Shown here: piece after piece, positions 46,985 through 59,735 of the stretch
Numbering within the stretch: position 1 is the stretch's first letter
Layout: each line of letters starts with the position of its first letter
Origin: Dreissena polymorpha
Taxonomy: Eukaryota; Mollusca; Bivalvia; Myida; Dreissenidae
Length of the DNA stretch: 64,000 nucleotides
Assembly (NCBI RefSeq): GCF_020536995.1
Contig: NC_068360.1
Span: forward strand, 20,089,113-20,153,112
Reading direction: 5' to 3'
Position numbers and translations under genes: made by a program
Notes under the pieces: model-generated
The model's input: only the letters and a program-made list of their open reading frames with translations
Database searches by the model: none
Told to the model about the DNA's origin: nothing

Positions 46985-48106
46985 CAGGGCTTAACACTAA
47001 GGCACGTCCGAACGACATTCACTGCCTGTACCTAGGTCTGGGCTAGCCAATGTCCCAGTAACATGCCCGACCGGTCGTGTGTATTTTGGGCGGGATTATG
47101 TGTTCTATATCAATAAACTGCGTTTTAAATAAGCTTTTGAAAGATGCAAAAATCTTTATACAGTATGATCAGATGACAATTAAATCCCAGATTGAAGTCG
47201 GAGACTACAAACAGATCATAACTCGAAATAGATTTGGAACCCCCTGATTGCAATCTAAAAGAGGCCGACATTTCAGAAAATCCCCGGCGGTTTTCCTGGT
47301 AAAACACGTCAGTACCTATTTTTAAACGGAATTCCGATAAATACGGTTATGATTGGTTTCCTCGAAGTGACGTGTTTTCTCGATAAAAATACGTTTTAAA
47401 CTAAAAGCCGGGATCGCACAGGATTGTCCAGGATTGATGAAGGTATAAAACTCGACATTAACACAAAGTTAATATAAAATTATTATTTATTTATCAATTT
47501 TAAATAATTTTAATTTGTTTGATCGATTAGAAGTGTTTTGACAATCTTTTTACACAATTCAATTAGCAAAACTAATATTAATGGTCGATCCCGGCTTTTA
47601 GTAGAGAGTTATTCTTGTACAATTGTTACGACAACTGTAACACGTTATTTGTTATTTTGCGACACCTAAGATTCACTTACCATTTGTTGTCAGACGGCAA
47701 CCGCGGCAATCTATGTAAAAAGGTTTTAACGTTCATGTCTTTGTTTAAGTTTGGCTTCATGGGTGGGGATGGGGGTTCCTCGGATAAGAAAAGAAAAGGG
47801 AAGGAGGAAAGTAAGAGAAGGTATGAGGGGAAAAAAACAAGAAAATTTCTCCCGAAATGGCGTGAAGATTACAAATAGATGTCTTAAGTAGATGAATATT
47901 GAATTCATTAGCATTAGTAAGGCAAGCTAATAAGAATGATTGAATCATAATTGCACATCTCAAAATACAAGTACAAGTTAAATGATTAATACAAAAGTTT
48001 TGATAATACTTTGGTCGGGGCACATGAAAGATTGGTCAGGGCTAGTAGGTTCTGCATTTACTAGCCCGAATGGGCTAGTTGAAAAAAAAGTTAGTGTGAA
48101 GCCCTG
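46985..48106 (+). mobile_element. hAT-like element with transposase N-terminal stub
   Basis: TIR CAGGGCTTAACACTAA, with CAGGGCTTCACACTAA at the other end. Flanking duplication TGTAGT (46979-46984 and 48107-48112). The first copy of the segmental duplication lacks it. Inside is a short N-terminal transposase stub (47735-47878). Confidence 0.88.
47735..47878 (+). pseudogene. hAT transposase N-terminal stub (ZNF862-like type)
   Basis: MSLFKFGFMGGDGGSSDKKR is followed by a basic run and RKFLPKWREDYK, then a stop. The pattern M-x-x-F-F/K, Lys-rich run, R-x-F-x-x-x-W-x-E-x-(F/Y) is the usual start of hAT transposases related to the ZNF862/KIAA1586 group, ending just before the first zinc-binding motif. 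The rest is missing, so the element is not autonomous. Confidence 0.6.
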
Positions 48107-48494
48107 TGTAGTAAATATTTTCCTAATTGGAAAAGATGCTTCAATATTTTGGAAAATAGCTGTGAAAGATAAAGCTTATTTCCAAAAGCATAGCCGCGCT
48201 TACTTAATAAAATGTAAGTGCACATTAATAAACCCCCCAAAAAACACTCCATCTATTCATACTCAAGTTTATTAAATAAGTCAATTTAAAAAAAAGTAGA
48301 AAGTGTTGCATAATCTGAAACCTCACTTTTCATACAGACCTGCAGCGGGATTTTACTTCTTGACATGTGACATGTTTAAAGGATCAAAATATATAGTTAA
48401 ATGCATCAAACAATACCAGAAATTGTGGAGGGATTTATTTGAATATTTCCCCATTGACCTTCACCATGTGATACAATTTTCAACACAAATTTTA

Positions 48495-49080
48495 ATATCT
48501 GTTTTTTCTACCAGGTTTTCCGATGGAATAAAACTGGTTGTAAGATTGGCGAATGTCGGCAGGCTGGCGGATGGGCGGGCGGAACAAGCTTGTCCGGGCC
48601 ATAAATATGTCGTTCATGGTGAGATTTTAAAATAATTTGGCCCATAAATTTTGTTCACCATTATTGGACGGTGTGTCATGCGAAAGAATTACATCGATAT
48701 ATGCAACGTCAAGGTCAAACTTTGAGTTCAAAGGTCAAAAATGGCCATAAATGATTTTGTCGGGCCATAACTATGTCATTCATTGTGAGATTTTAAAATT
48801 ACTCGGTACATTTGTTTACAATTATACATGACTAAAAATAGATTGAATTTGACACAAGGTGTTAACTATGAACAATCAGTAACAATGCACATTTTGAATT
48901 GTCTCCCTTTATCAAACTTTAAAAAAAATGAAATCAATGTCGCCACAACTAAAAAGATTGAATTTGACACAAGGGGGATAACTAGCAACAATCAGTAACA
49001 ATGCACATTTTGAATTGTCTCCCTTTATCAGACTTTTTCCAAATTGAAAACCCTATTTTGTGACAATTTTGTTCCTTGTT
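48495..49080. repeat. Inserted dispersed repeat with 116 bp tandem duplication
   Basis: Absent from the first copy of the segmental duplication. It has GGCGAATGTCGGCAGGCTGG, then two CGGGCCATAA-type blocks (48595 and 48760). A 116 bp direct repeat has units starting near 48841 and 48957 (GATTGAATTTGACACAAG). No inverted ends are seen, so it may be a LINE-3'-end or SINE-like insert; the exact borders are uncertain. Confidence 0.6.
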
Positions 49081-50084
49081 CATTTTTTTATTGATAAACA
49101 AACTGGCCAGCAAGTATATTGTTTTAAGATTAATATTATTCGAAAACACCAACTTACGAAGGGAAATCTTTTGTTTCAAGAGTGTACAAATAATTAACAC
49201 AATTTGTTATCTTCTCAAAGTGTTTTGTCATGTGTGGAGGTTAATAAAGAATTAATGAATGATCAACCTTGTATATCATTTGTGTTGCCAGATCCTTTGT
49301 TGGCATGTTTCAATATATTTTGTTTGGTCCAACACAAATATTGAATTCATTTTTCTAGGAATTGCAGACATTAAAGATATCATTTGCTGCCTAACTTGCT
49401 TTTCTAAAACGTCTTCCATGGGAGCCTGAATTAAACTGATCAGTCTTTGTTGATTTATGATAAGAAAGAATGGCATCTGCATTAATCTTTTCATATTTGA
49501 GTAGTTTAAAGGTAAAGAGGATTTGTATTGGAGAAAGCTGTGGGGACATTGAGGATTCAGAAAGGACCTTGCCGCTCTGTATGGTGTGAGGGTACTGTTA
49601 TATAAACAATCCATATACTCTGTACTCTGTAAAGTGACATGCTAATAACTTTTTTAACACGTCTATAAAACAAAACTTACTTTGTGTTGACTTTGTCCAT
49701 TTTTATAATTTTACATTAATAGTTTTGTGTTTTATGTATATCCTTTATTCTTGTATTTCCTATATGAGCCACATTGTTTGACAATGTACATGCATTTATG
49801 CAATATGAAGTCAGGGTAGCTCCAGACCAGACTGCAAAGTGACAAAACTGTGCCAATGCACAGGCTGGTCTGGAACAATGCTGGCTGCATATGGCCATAT
49901 TTTGCATGATACAGAACATTTTGTATACGAAACTAGGCACTTAATAAAAGACTAGTATATGGAAGCACAAATTTTGCCTGCCAATTTCCCTGGAGTTTCA
50001 TTTTTTTTCCATAATGAAAATGGAATTCAAACTTTCTCTTAAGAGTGATTTTATATCTCAAAAGAGAAAGTGCTTTTCTATTAA

Positions 50085-50922
50085 CAGCGATTTTCCTCCT
50101 TCTTTATAAAGTACCGGTAAACGGTACTTTCCCAATCGAACGAAAATTCCCAAATTCCCAAAACGGTACTTTCCCAATCAAGCGAAAATTCCCAAATTCC
50201 CAATCGGCATCTGGAAAAATCCCAATCAGCGTCCGAATTTTTTCTCAAAACGATAGAAAGTTTCGTAAAAAACCAACTTTCGGCGAGCGAACAAAGAAAA
50301 TCGTATAGTTGTGTGTAACCACGCGCTCGATTAATTTCGGGTTTTATTATTCAGCGCATTCAATCAATAGAGTTGTTACTGTTTCCGGTTCTTTTGCCAG
50401 GCAGCCAGCGTACTGTTTTACGTCGGTTTGTAACCTTATCGCAGTTTGAAATGAGTCATAATAGCAAATATTATGCCAAAAAACCAATCGGAACCATCTA
50501 TCACAGGACACATTGACAGCAATAATGATGCTGTGCAGGGAGGGATGCAAGCAACTGAGTGATGATCAAACATCAAAGATTGTTGAAATTTTCACAAAAA
50601 TGAAAGAGAGAGACATTGCTTTAAAAGAGATTAAAACAACTAGTAATTGATTTGGTGTGTTCTTTATAATATTTTGTTATTTATATAAACTTTATAACTT
50701 AATGGTCATTAAGGCATGCCTGCAAATGATTATTTAAATGGGTATGTTCAATTAAGTATGAACTGTATGATGTATTCAATAAGACCCAAACTTCACGACG
50801 CGATTTTCCCAATTTCAGGATTTCACGACTCGATTTTTCCCAATTTTGAGGTTTTCACGACTCAATTTTTCCCAATCGGACCGGTACGGGTACTTTTCCC
50901 AATTGGACAAGGAAAATCGCTG
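50085..50922. mobile_element. hAT-like element, TIR CAGCGATTTTCC
   Basis: Perfect 12 bp ends CAGCGATTTTCC. Flanks are ATTAA (50080-50084 and 50923-50927). The first copy of the duplication at about 3936-3945 has a single ATTAA at the same spot, proving a 5 bp target duplication. Interior has TTTCCCAAT words repeated in both orientations and CTTTATAAAGTACCGG near the left end, shared with 52056-52418. Confidence 0.9.
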
Positions 50923-51377
50923 ATTAATCATCACTATTTATCAGAAGCTAACTAGATTTTTGTTGCTTCTTCATAGTCCAAATATTTTAGAAAAAATCTC
51001 CTGAAGATAGGCGGCGTACCTTTTACCTAACGGCAGTTTATCAAGATAAAGCATTATCACAAAAGTCGTTCTTCTTATTCTTCTGATTGGTTTGCACCTG
51101 ACAATGATAAGTTCCTGTTAAGAGCATGCACTTTGTAACACTGTTCGAATTTTCAGTTCAATTTCTTCTCTTAAGTGCCATGAGAATGCAAACAATACAA
51201 CGCAAAGCCCTTGCTAACCTTTGAATATGCACTATTTGTGTCACAGCGAAAAATATTTCCATGTAGTTTCACTTTTGTTCAGCTCCATTATTGCATGTAG
51301 GTTTGCTACCAATTTGCCAAACACATAACCTTCTTCTAGTATGCTATGGTATGTCAGTTTACTTTAAAATTGTATAT

Positions 51378-51895
51378 CAGGGTCCTCTCTTGCCGCCAGG
51401 GGAAGCCACCCACATCCCTCATGAGGGGGAATTTTCCCGCATATTACCTTTTATGGGGGGATTTTACTTAGTCTCTCATTACAAACTTTTTTAGTTTTGT
51501 ACAAGTTTGCACTATATTCCCTTGCTTTTTTTAAACTGAGTATATTTGACACCCATATTAGACTATACTGTATTGGAGGGCCCTTGCTACACTTTGGGGG
51601 ATAGGGGCCGTAGCTATTAGAGGGGGTATTGCGTTGTTTCGGGTGAAAGTGGTAATTTTAGATCTTTTTACCAACCATTAAACACCTTAAATTGCTATAC
51701 TTTAATGTGATTTACATAAATATACATTTAATCAAAGGTTGGTAGCACGATACCATGCAGCTGGCAACAATTTTTGTATTAATATTTTTTTTTTGAGGGG
51801 AAATTTTTTAGCTGAAATAGGGGAAAAAAGTATACATTTTTCATTGGGGGAAGCCGCTGATATTCGGCAGTAAAAAGTGCAAAACGAAGGCCCTG
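51378..51895. mobile_element. hAT-like element, TIR CAGGGTCCTC
   Basis: Ends CAGGGTCCTCTC and CAGGGCCTTCGT (complement), flanked by TATAT (51373-51377 and 51896-51900). 518 bp, with no coding content recognised. Confidence 0.7.
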
Positions 51896-52055
51896 TATAT
51901 GAAAACAAGCTTGCGTAAGACATGGCAGTAATCTCAATTAATGAATTATCTTCTCCAAGCTTTCTGTTTACCTCCTTAAGTAATGTCCCTTTGACTAATA
52001 ATTTGTGTTTATTAACTTCATAGCAATATATCATTTGCTTTTGCCTTGATACAAA

Positions 52056-52418
52056 CAGTGATTTGTTTTTCCCAATTGGAAAAAGTACCGGTACCAGCCT
52101 GAAACCCTGAAATTGGGAAAATTGGCGTTGTGAAGTCTTCATATTGGGAAATTGGTGTATTTGATTGTTTGCTCCCAAATACTTTAAAATTGATAACAAA
52201 ATGCTGTCAAGTTGTTTATATTAATATTTTCTTAGGTTCAAGCCATAAAGCTGCATATGGAACCTAACTAAATGTTGCATTTTTAAAATTTTTAAAATAT
52301 TTTTTTGTAGAAATCTTCAATTGGGAATTATTTTGACTACAATTGGGAAATTTGTATATTTTCCTAATTGGGAAAGCGCCATTTTCCGGTTCTTTATAAA
52401 GAAAGAAAAAAATGGCTG
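52056..52418. mobile_element. hAT-like MITE with 8 bp target duplication
   Basis: Ends CAGTGATTT and the complement of CAGCCATTT. A perfect 8 bp duplication GATACAAA flanks it (52048-52055 and 52419-52426). Shares CCCAATTGG-type interior words and CTTTATAAAG-(A/T)ACCGG with 50085-50922, in inverted orientation. It is a close relative of that element, with the classic hAT target length. Confidence 0.88.
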
Positions 52419-52426
52419 GATACAAA

Positions 52427-55400
52427 ATATGCCATATAATGCCTAAGAAACATGAAAGTTTTTTATACAATGTGTTTAATTTTTCATTAATTATAAAATA
52501 ACCTATAGGCCAGTAAGGTAATTAGAGATTTTTTTACCTTATATATTTGGGATCCAGTAGAATGCCCATTCAAAATGCAACATATATTTTGTTTTCACCA
52601 ATCAGAAAGACAGCATTCCTAGCAATCAACATATGTATCAAAGGCATTTAGAAGTTGTAAGTCATTAATTATTTATGTGTGGAGAAAATAAATTAACACG
52701 CCATATTATAGAGAATACATGGTAAAGCTCGCCCTATTTTCTTTTTCTAAGCCTCACTGGATAAACTTTCTTTCTCTCGGCACCAACAATGTATTCAATT
52801 TATCCTACTTCATGCCATTGACACATTTTATCAAATTCAAATAATAAATTGATATAACAATATAATTATTAGACCGCTTAACTACTGATTGTGTCCCGTA
52901 AACAATAGTTCCACTTCAAGCTGTTCCTTTTAATACTTTGCTATTGAAATTATGAGGAGAAATAACAAACGAATCGAGAATGTGATATTTTTCTTGGTCT
53001 ACAATTACGATAGCTGCCGATGTTGGTAAAATATTTCACCCTTGTGTAGTGTATTGGAAAGGTTACACTCAACTATGTGTCACAGCGTGCGTAGGAATAC
53101 ACTACTTCCTGTTGACAGGAGATTGGAAAATTTATTCGACCCTGCTTTATTAGGTCAATGTTTGCAACAGAGGCAGGATAAAAATCAATAATGTTCAAAA
53201 TTAAAGTTTTTTCGTCTGTCCAGTAATCCCAGTGGTTTGTACACATGCCTCTCACCTATCTCACCTGGGTTCAATGCCCAGTCACGGAAGCATGTAAGCA
53301 AAAGAAAAATCACCAAAATGGTAAAACATGACTGAACTTCTAAAAAAACCCATATGTTTTGATTGATAACTACCTATGAAGTTTGATTATTGGAATTTAA
53401 TGTTTTGTTGTTATTATGTTATAAACTTTGTTTTTAATTGTCTAATGTACCTCACAATTTCTTATAACAAATTTGCTCTAAATCTATTATACTCGCCATA
53501 ATAGCAATTGTAATTATCTCACAGAAGAATGGAACAGAATGGTGTTAATGAAAACAAGGGAAACAACCATGTAAGAAAAAAACATGCTAATGTTAAAGGT
53601 CTAAGGGAGCTAAATCTTCATTGTCCCTAATATAGCAAACAATTAAACTCCTGAAACTATGTAAGGAGAGAAATTCTTCTAAACGTGATCCAGGATTAGA
53701 ATAATGCACATTTTAATGTCCGCTTTTCATTAACATCAAACATTTATAAAAACTATTTTTGGAGCGGATTAATAAGGTAAATTATACAAAGATATGTGGT
53801 CCATCTATAAAAAACATTTAATTATCAAATTAGCAAAGTATGTACAGATAATGTTAAACAAACTAGCTGTAAGACTCAGAGATCGTAAAAGCGTCTTCCG
53901 TGATTAGCCTGTTTTCAACAAGTGTATAATTATCAGGTATAGTTTCAGAGCAAATTCCTCTTTTAATTGGAAGAATTCCAGAGACTTCCCAAAAGTTCCG
54001 CTTGGAGAATGACAACAATGTCTGTCGGCATAATAATAAATCAGGAGTCATAGGCTTTGTAAGACAGCCGAGACTACAAATATGCCTTGTTGCTCCTGAT
54101 TTAGGGGGTCAATACCAGACAACAGACTGTGTAGAGTACATACATAATGAACGAGATGAAGTGCTTGACCAAATAACTGTGAGGCATTTACAATTATATA
54201 TTGGTGCAAAGAGAATAGTGCTTTTGATGTAATGTGCATGATTATTATTAGATACTACTAAAATACTTTCAAGTACTTATACGACTAAAATACTTTCAAC
54301 TTAATTTCTATTGATCTAAGAAAGGAAAACAGTAGTTCATTTAGCTATGTTTTTACTTCTTTGGGAGGTCCTCAACCCATAAAATTAAGGAATATCACCA
54401 CGAAAAAAGTTCAGGCTCCTAAGATTAGGAGAAACAGCTTTTTTTGGTCTAAACATGGGGAATAGGTGGTGTTGGTTGTATTGCTATATAATACTTAAGC
54501 ATACATTTTTTCTATAAAATAGTTTGTTTATATTAATTTCAACTTATAGAGCAGGATAGGGAAATTAACAAAATGTGAAAGTAAAAAAAAATTATTATTT
54601 TTAAACCTTCAACTGGGTTTTTAGGCAGTCAATGTGAAAATGATTTTTTGTGATAGGAATTGGGTCCGAATATTATGGCTCAACTTGAAAACAAAAACTG
54701 CCACTTCATCTACATGTCCACATGCAATGAACGATTCTGTATGGCAGAATATATGTATGTGTAATTCCTTACGAAACAGACTTGATGTTCCCCGTAATAA
54801 CAAAAACTGTTGTTTGCATAATATTTAGTTACATCATTGTTTAAGATGGATAGCCTGTCACATAGCTATTAAATTTTACAATCCATTGTGTTCTGGAGTG
54901 CATGGCATAAAAAAATGAATTATTCATGAACTAAAATACTTCCCATTTATTTAATCAATCATTTAAAGATTTTTTGTCGGAAAGTGTCAAGTAAAAAGCT
55001 TTATTCTTATGATCTCAATCAGTATTTTGTTGCATTCCCCCCACCTCTATTTTTATGTGTTTTTTATGATGTTAAATGCAAAAAGCCTGCATTAAATAAC
55101 TGCTATAAACTCAGTGAGGTATAAACCACAATGCTGTTTTCTAATTACTTAACAAATATGCACTTTAATGGCTGAACAGTGATGGTAAAATAATGGCATA
55201 TTGCCTTAAAACCATACATAAATTCATTCAACTATTAATTCATCGTAAGACAATGTTTGATGGAGTGGAAATGCAGCTGAAATAAAAACAACCATGTACG
55301 CAAAGTGATATTGCATTCTATGGGACTATCACAGTTGTGCTATTATATTAATTAATTATTTGTTATATTGATATTCCAAATACCCATGATACCTTTGTCT

Positions 55401-55455
55401 TTAGGTTATAGATGTTTCTAAGGACAATCAAATTGTAATGGGAGTCTACTGGTTT
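52427..55455. other. Long stretch with no supported gene
   Basis: No coding sequence is recognised. The best open stretches (53863-54239, open on both strands) have protein-like composition but no family pattern. Around 53225-53285 a block with CACCTGGGTTCAATGCCCAG resembles a B-box within a dispersed repeat. The rest is AT-rich. Confidence 0.4.
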
Positions 55456-55460
55456 CATGT

Positions 55461-55468
55461 TGCCTGCC

Positions 55469-55513
<45 letters not shown>

Positions 55514-55525
55514 GACTGCCTGCCT

Positions 55526-55560
<35 letters not shown>

Positions 55561-55885
55561 TGTCTGTCTTTCTGTCTTCATGTCTGTCTTTGTGTCTGTC
55601 TGTCTTTGTGTCTGTCAGTCTTTGAATCTGTCTGTCTTTGTGTCTGTCTGTCTGTATGTATGTCAGCCTGCCAGCCTGCCTGCCTGCCTGCCTGCCTGCT
55701 TGTCTAACTGCCTACCTGCCTGTGTGTGTCTGTCTGTTTGCATGTCTGCTTGCCTTCCTGTCTGTGTGTCTGTCTGTGTGTCTGTCTAGCTGCCTACCTT
55801 GCCTGTGTGTCTGTCTCTCTGTTTGTTTGCATGTGTGTCTATGTGTCTGTCTGTCCGTCCGTCCCTCCGGCTTTCGTCTGTCTGT
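55461..55885. repeat. CTGT/CTGC tetranucleotide microsatellite
   Basis: About 425 bp of TGTC, TGCC and related tetranucleotides, purest at 55461-55570 and degenerate afterwards. Open frames over it (Cys/Leu/Ser-rich) are artefacts of the repeat. Confidence 0.95.
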
Positions 55886-56150
55886 CTGTCATTTCCATAT
55901 TTTGAGAGTAAGTACGTTTGTTTATTTTTGTACTTAAATTTTTGGGGAGCATATTTTAAAAACTAAAATAAAAAAGAGAACTAATTTAAAAACTTGATAG
56001 GTAGTTATATCTCATTATAAGGGACAGTCCAAAACAACTATAGCTATTCCTTTCATATTTTATAACTGTTGTCAATCATTTATTTTTCCATTAACCTTGG
56101 TTTTGGTTCGAAGAATATCTTGAAAGCTAAAAGAGGTTTCAACTTGAAAT

Positions 56151-56379
56151 TTAACCCAGTTTGCCTAGCGGACTCTCCCATCTTTCTAAATTGGATCAAT
56201 TTATTTCCAAAATTAGGGATGTCTGGTATAATTATTTCTATATTTAGAATATTTCTTACAGAAATTCCTTTAAGCAAACAACACAGACCCTGATGAGACG
56301 ACGCATCATGCTGCGTCTCATCTGGGTCTACGCTGTTTGCCAAGGCTTTTTTTCTAGACCCTAGGCATAAATGGCCTAA
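56151..56379. mobile_element. TTAA MITE with GATGAGACG palindrome
   Basis: Left end TTAACCCAGTTTGCCTAGCG; right end the complement of ATTAGGCCATTTATGCCTAG. The central palindrome has ACCCTGATGAGACGACGCAT and its complement-like TGCGTCTCATCTGGGT. Inverted relative to 57156-59331, and intact where that copy is interrupted. Confidence 0.75.
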
Positions 56380-57155
56380 TAGGTAGATAGATCTCATTAA
56401 CAGGATGTGCAGGGTACAAAATATAACTCTTGCTTCCATATAATTGGGTCATATCTAACAAACTTGATGAGATATCAACTAGACATAGCTAAGATAGACT
56501 TCGATGACAAGAGGTGCAGTGTGAAAGATCCTGAGAAGAGGTGCAGTTTGAAAGATCCATAACTCCTGCATTCATAATTTTGAACTGAATGCCCTTGTGA
56601 TTTTTAATGGTGAAGTTTTGTTTAGGGCATATATCGACTACTTGAGTAATCAACTGGAAACTCATAGGCAGGAAGCTTGCATTGGTGGGAAACAGGGTCT
56701 TAAAACTGAACTATGCCCCCAACAGCATCGGGGGGGGCTTACATTTCCATTAGATAATGTAATTATCCTATGTCCACTTTTTACACTTACCATTTTCATA
56801 ACATGATTATTAGAACTTTTAATTACCAAATGCCTTGTCTGGGGTATTCGTAACAACTTTTTGCATTTTTTCTCCAACATGGTTCCAATATTTTTTAGGT
56901 CACTTGGCGCACAGCCAGCCAAAAAAAAGTCTTCACATTTTTATAGATTTCACATGGGAAAAAGTATCATGTTAAGCTCAATACTAATGCCTTCTCAATT
57001 AGAGCCTCGACTGTATACATTTTCATTCCATTCCAATATAGTGCCCGAGGGAGCCATAAAACACAATCTATACCCCTATCATTTGTCTCCTTCTGGAAAT
57101 AGATCCACATCAGCTAATGGGTCTCTAATCCTGCCAAAACAATGGCAGCCAGTAT
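56380..57155. other. No gene seen
   Basis: Two AAGAGGTGCAGTnTGAAAGATCC words lie at about 56509-56560. There is no recognised coding sequence or element. Confidence 0.4.
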
Positions 57156-57307
57156 AAACCCATTTATGCCTAGCGTCTAGAAAAAAGGCCTTGGCAAACA
57201 ACGCAGACCCAGATGAGACGCCACATGATGCGGCGTCTGATCTGGGTCTGTGCTGTTTGCTGAAAGGAATTTCTGTAAGAAATATTCTAAATATAGAAAT
57301 AAATATA

Positions 57308-59252
57308 CACTGTAACTCCAATATAACGCGGATGACGGGGTCCAAGCCACGCAACAGTGTTATAAACAGACAGCGTTATAAGTTTTGAGCTTATTTATTT
57401 AAGGGGGCCAAAAAAAACAGGTATAGTAGGCCTATAGCCTATAATATAGGTCCTGTGTATTGTCATGCTGTGTTGTCATCCGCAAATACATGCATATAAA
57501 CCGAATCCAACGATAACAGTATACATACCGCATTTCTAATGTGCACATTTATCTGATTTATAATCCAATATAATTACAACATCACTTACGAAAAAATAAT
57601 GTTAAACATTTATGATAAGAAATATGTTTACAAATTTCAAAAACAAATTCATATGCCTTCGCCATTTTTCAGAAAAAATAGTACAGTGCATTATGGAACA
57701 CAGCTTTCATTGGACGTGCGAATTTAAATTTAGATTGAATGCAATACAATACATGTACACAGAAATGTTTTATTGCGTCATACACAGCATGTAAAAAATG
57801 TGCTTTCGTGGACTTTCTGATAACGGGCAAAAGTCTAAGTGCATCTCTGTTAACTATTACACTGCGTTAGCATGTAAATAAATTGTCAGGATTTTTATGC
57901 CTCCAGAACATAGGTTCTGGGGCATATTAAAATCGCAAAGTCCTTCAGTCAGTCAGTTAGCTAGTTAGTTAGTCCGTCCGGATTAGTTTCTGCTCAATTA
58001 CTCGAGCAATTGTCATCAGATCTTCACCAAACTTCATAACAATGTGTTAGGCAATAACATCTAGGTCAAGTTCGATAATCGGCCAAATTGACCGAGACAC
58101 TCCTGAGTTACGGCCCTTGAATCATCGAAAAATTGTGTTTTTTCTCGTTTCCGCTTAGTAACTCAAGCAAATGTCATAGGATCTTTGCCATACTTCATGA
58201 TAATCTGTAAGGTCATAAGATCTAGGTCAAGAATGATAATCAGCCATATTGACCCAAACACTCCTGCGTTACGGCCCTTGAATCATAAAAAAATTGAGTT
58301 TTTTCTCGTTTCCGCTCAATAACTCCACCAATTGTCATCGGATCTTTACCAAATTTCATAAAAATTTGTAAGGCAATAACATCTAAGTTAAGTTTGATAA
58401 TCAGCCAAATTTACTCAGGCGCTTTAGAGTTACGGCCCTTGAATCATCAAAAAATTGTGTTTCCACTCGAAACATGCTCATAACTTCTATGTCGCTTCAG
58501 ATGTAACCTTCATATTTGGTATGCATTTGTATATGTACAAGGCCTTTCCATACGCACATAAATTTGACCCCTTTGACCTTGACCTTGAACTAGGTTCCGC
58601 ATTTAGGTTTCGAAATCTGTGTTAAGGTTTCAAAAAGCGATTTTGGGGGCATATGTCTTCCGATGGAGACAGCTCTTGTTTAATTTATTTTTCGTATACG
58701 TACTGAAACATTAAACATACACAAAGATCTTTTTATTTAGCAAGCATGTAAAGCATATAATAAAAGATAACACATTTACACAGCCATAGTTAATATAATG
58801 AAATACAACACACGATACAAACATAAACAGGTACTCGTTTTAAATAACTTTAATTTGATAATTATTCCACTTGCACTTGCCTTATTGAAATTAGCACACC
58901 GAACTGCTCTGATAGGGAATACATGTAATAAACACAGACTCGCGAGTTTTCACACCTTCATTGACATTACACAACAGATTAACACCAATTAGCTGTCGAG
59001 TGTCGTATAACCTCTAATCGATTAAAATCAGTAAAACGGACAGATAAAGCAATCAAGCTGTGATCGCCGGCTTCTTTGAATCTTCTGAAAATACATGAAG
59101 TTGCATAACATGGACTTGAATCAGAAATGGAAGGTTGGAGAAAAAACAGGATCCAAGCAAACCCCCCACCACTCCACCCCCCCATCGCCCCCCCCCCCCC
59201 CGCGTTATATTGGACACATCGCTATATCGGACACTATATTGGAGTTACAGTG
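57308..59252. mobile_element. TA-flanked Tc1/mariner-superfamily-like element (pogo type?)
   Basis: TIR CACTGTAACTCCAATATA at both ends, TA at 57306-57307 and 59253-59254, and subterminal AACGCGGATGACGGGGTCCA with CGTTATA words of the kind seen in pogo/Tigger ends. The intact MITE at 56151-56379 gives the empty site. No transposase is recognised. It contains a tandem-repeat element at 57896-58683 and a C-rich run at 59157-59203. Confidence 0.8.
57896..58683 (+). repeat. ~159 bp tandem-repeat element
   Basis: Three units carry ATTGTCATCGGATCTTTACC-like words near 58009, 58168 and 58332 and GAGTTACGGCCCTTGAATCA. Head is TATGCCTCCAGAACATAGGT; tail is GGGGGCATATGTCTTCCGAT followed by GGAGACAGCTCTTGTT. 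The same tail ends 60590-60890. Layout resembles the array at 20388-21573, but the units differ. Confidence 0.75.
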
Positions 59253-59331
59253 TACTAGCTATCACTAATTTTGGAAATAAATTGATCCAATTTACAAGGA
59301 TGGGAGAGTCCACTAGGCATAGATGGGTTAA

Positions 59332-59735
59332 CGAGTGGCAGGAGTCTTAGCAACAGCCTAAAATATGTTGTTATGGTACAGATCAGCAGTGAATACATTT
59401 GATAAGTCACCCTGGAAATTGCTTAATTTTGGAACAGTAATTATTCTTTACTTCTTGGCATACCTTTTGAATACATAATAGGTTATGCCATATCGTTCCT
59501 TAGAATGCAAATCATTTTTTTCCATACTTAGCCATGATTAGTGCAAACTGGTTTTAATGGCAATTTTTTTCTAGAATTATTTTTGCCATTAATATTTGAG
59601 ATTTTGTGTATGAACATTCAAAACAAACATGAATAAATGTCTCACCCAGAATCTAAAGATCTGAAATTTATATCTTTTCTCATAATGTTGTGTTTTGGTT
59701 ATTAGTGTCATTATGTTAACTTGTGAATATGTGTA
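59332..59735. other. No gene seen
   Basis: AT-rich non-coding sequence between MITEs. Confidence 0.4.

Larger units (their letters stand above)
45003..51062. repeat. Segmental duplication, expanded copy
   Basis: Pairs with 1245-4085. Four inserts account for nearly all the extra length: hATs at 45645-46311, 46985-48106 and 50085-50922, and a non-TIR repeat at about 48495-49080. The collinear parts can be followed across every junction. Confidence 0.85.
57156..59331. mobile_element. TTAA MITE, interrupted by a TA-flanked element
   Basis: Same family as 56151-56379. The left part, 57156-57307, starts TAAACCCATTTATGCCTAGC, and the right part, 59253-59331, ends TAGGCATAGATGGGTTAA. Between them lies a 1.9 kb insertion. 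Confidence 0.8.

Noticed and set aside
49276-49614. A 112-residue minus-strand ORF as a gene
   Set aside because: The paralogous stretch at about 3110-3430 has several stops in the same frame and the sequence is not conserved as protein.
53863-54239. A protein-coding gene
   Set aside because: Open stretches occur on both strands, but neither has a recognisable family pattern, splice context or second copy in the window.
55457-55937. Cys/Ser/Leu-rich ORFs
   Set aside because: They are translations of a tetranucleotide microsatellite.
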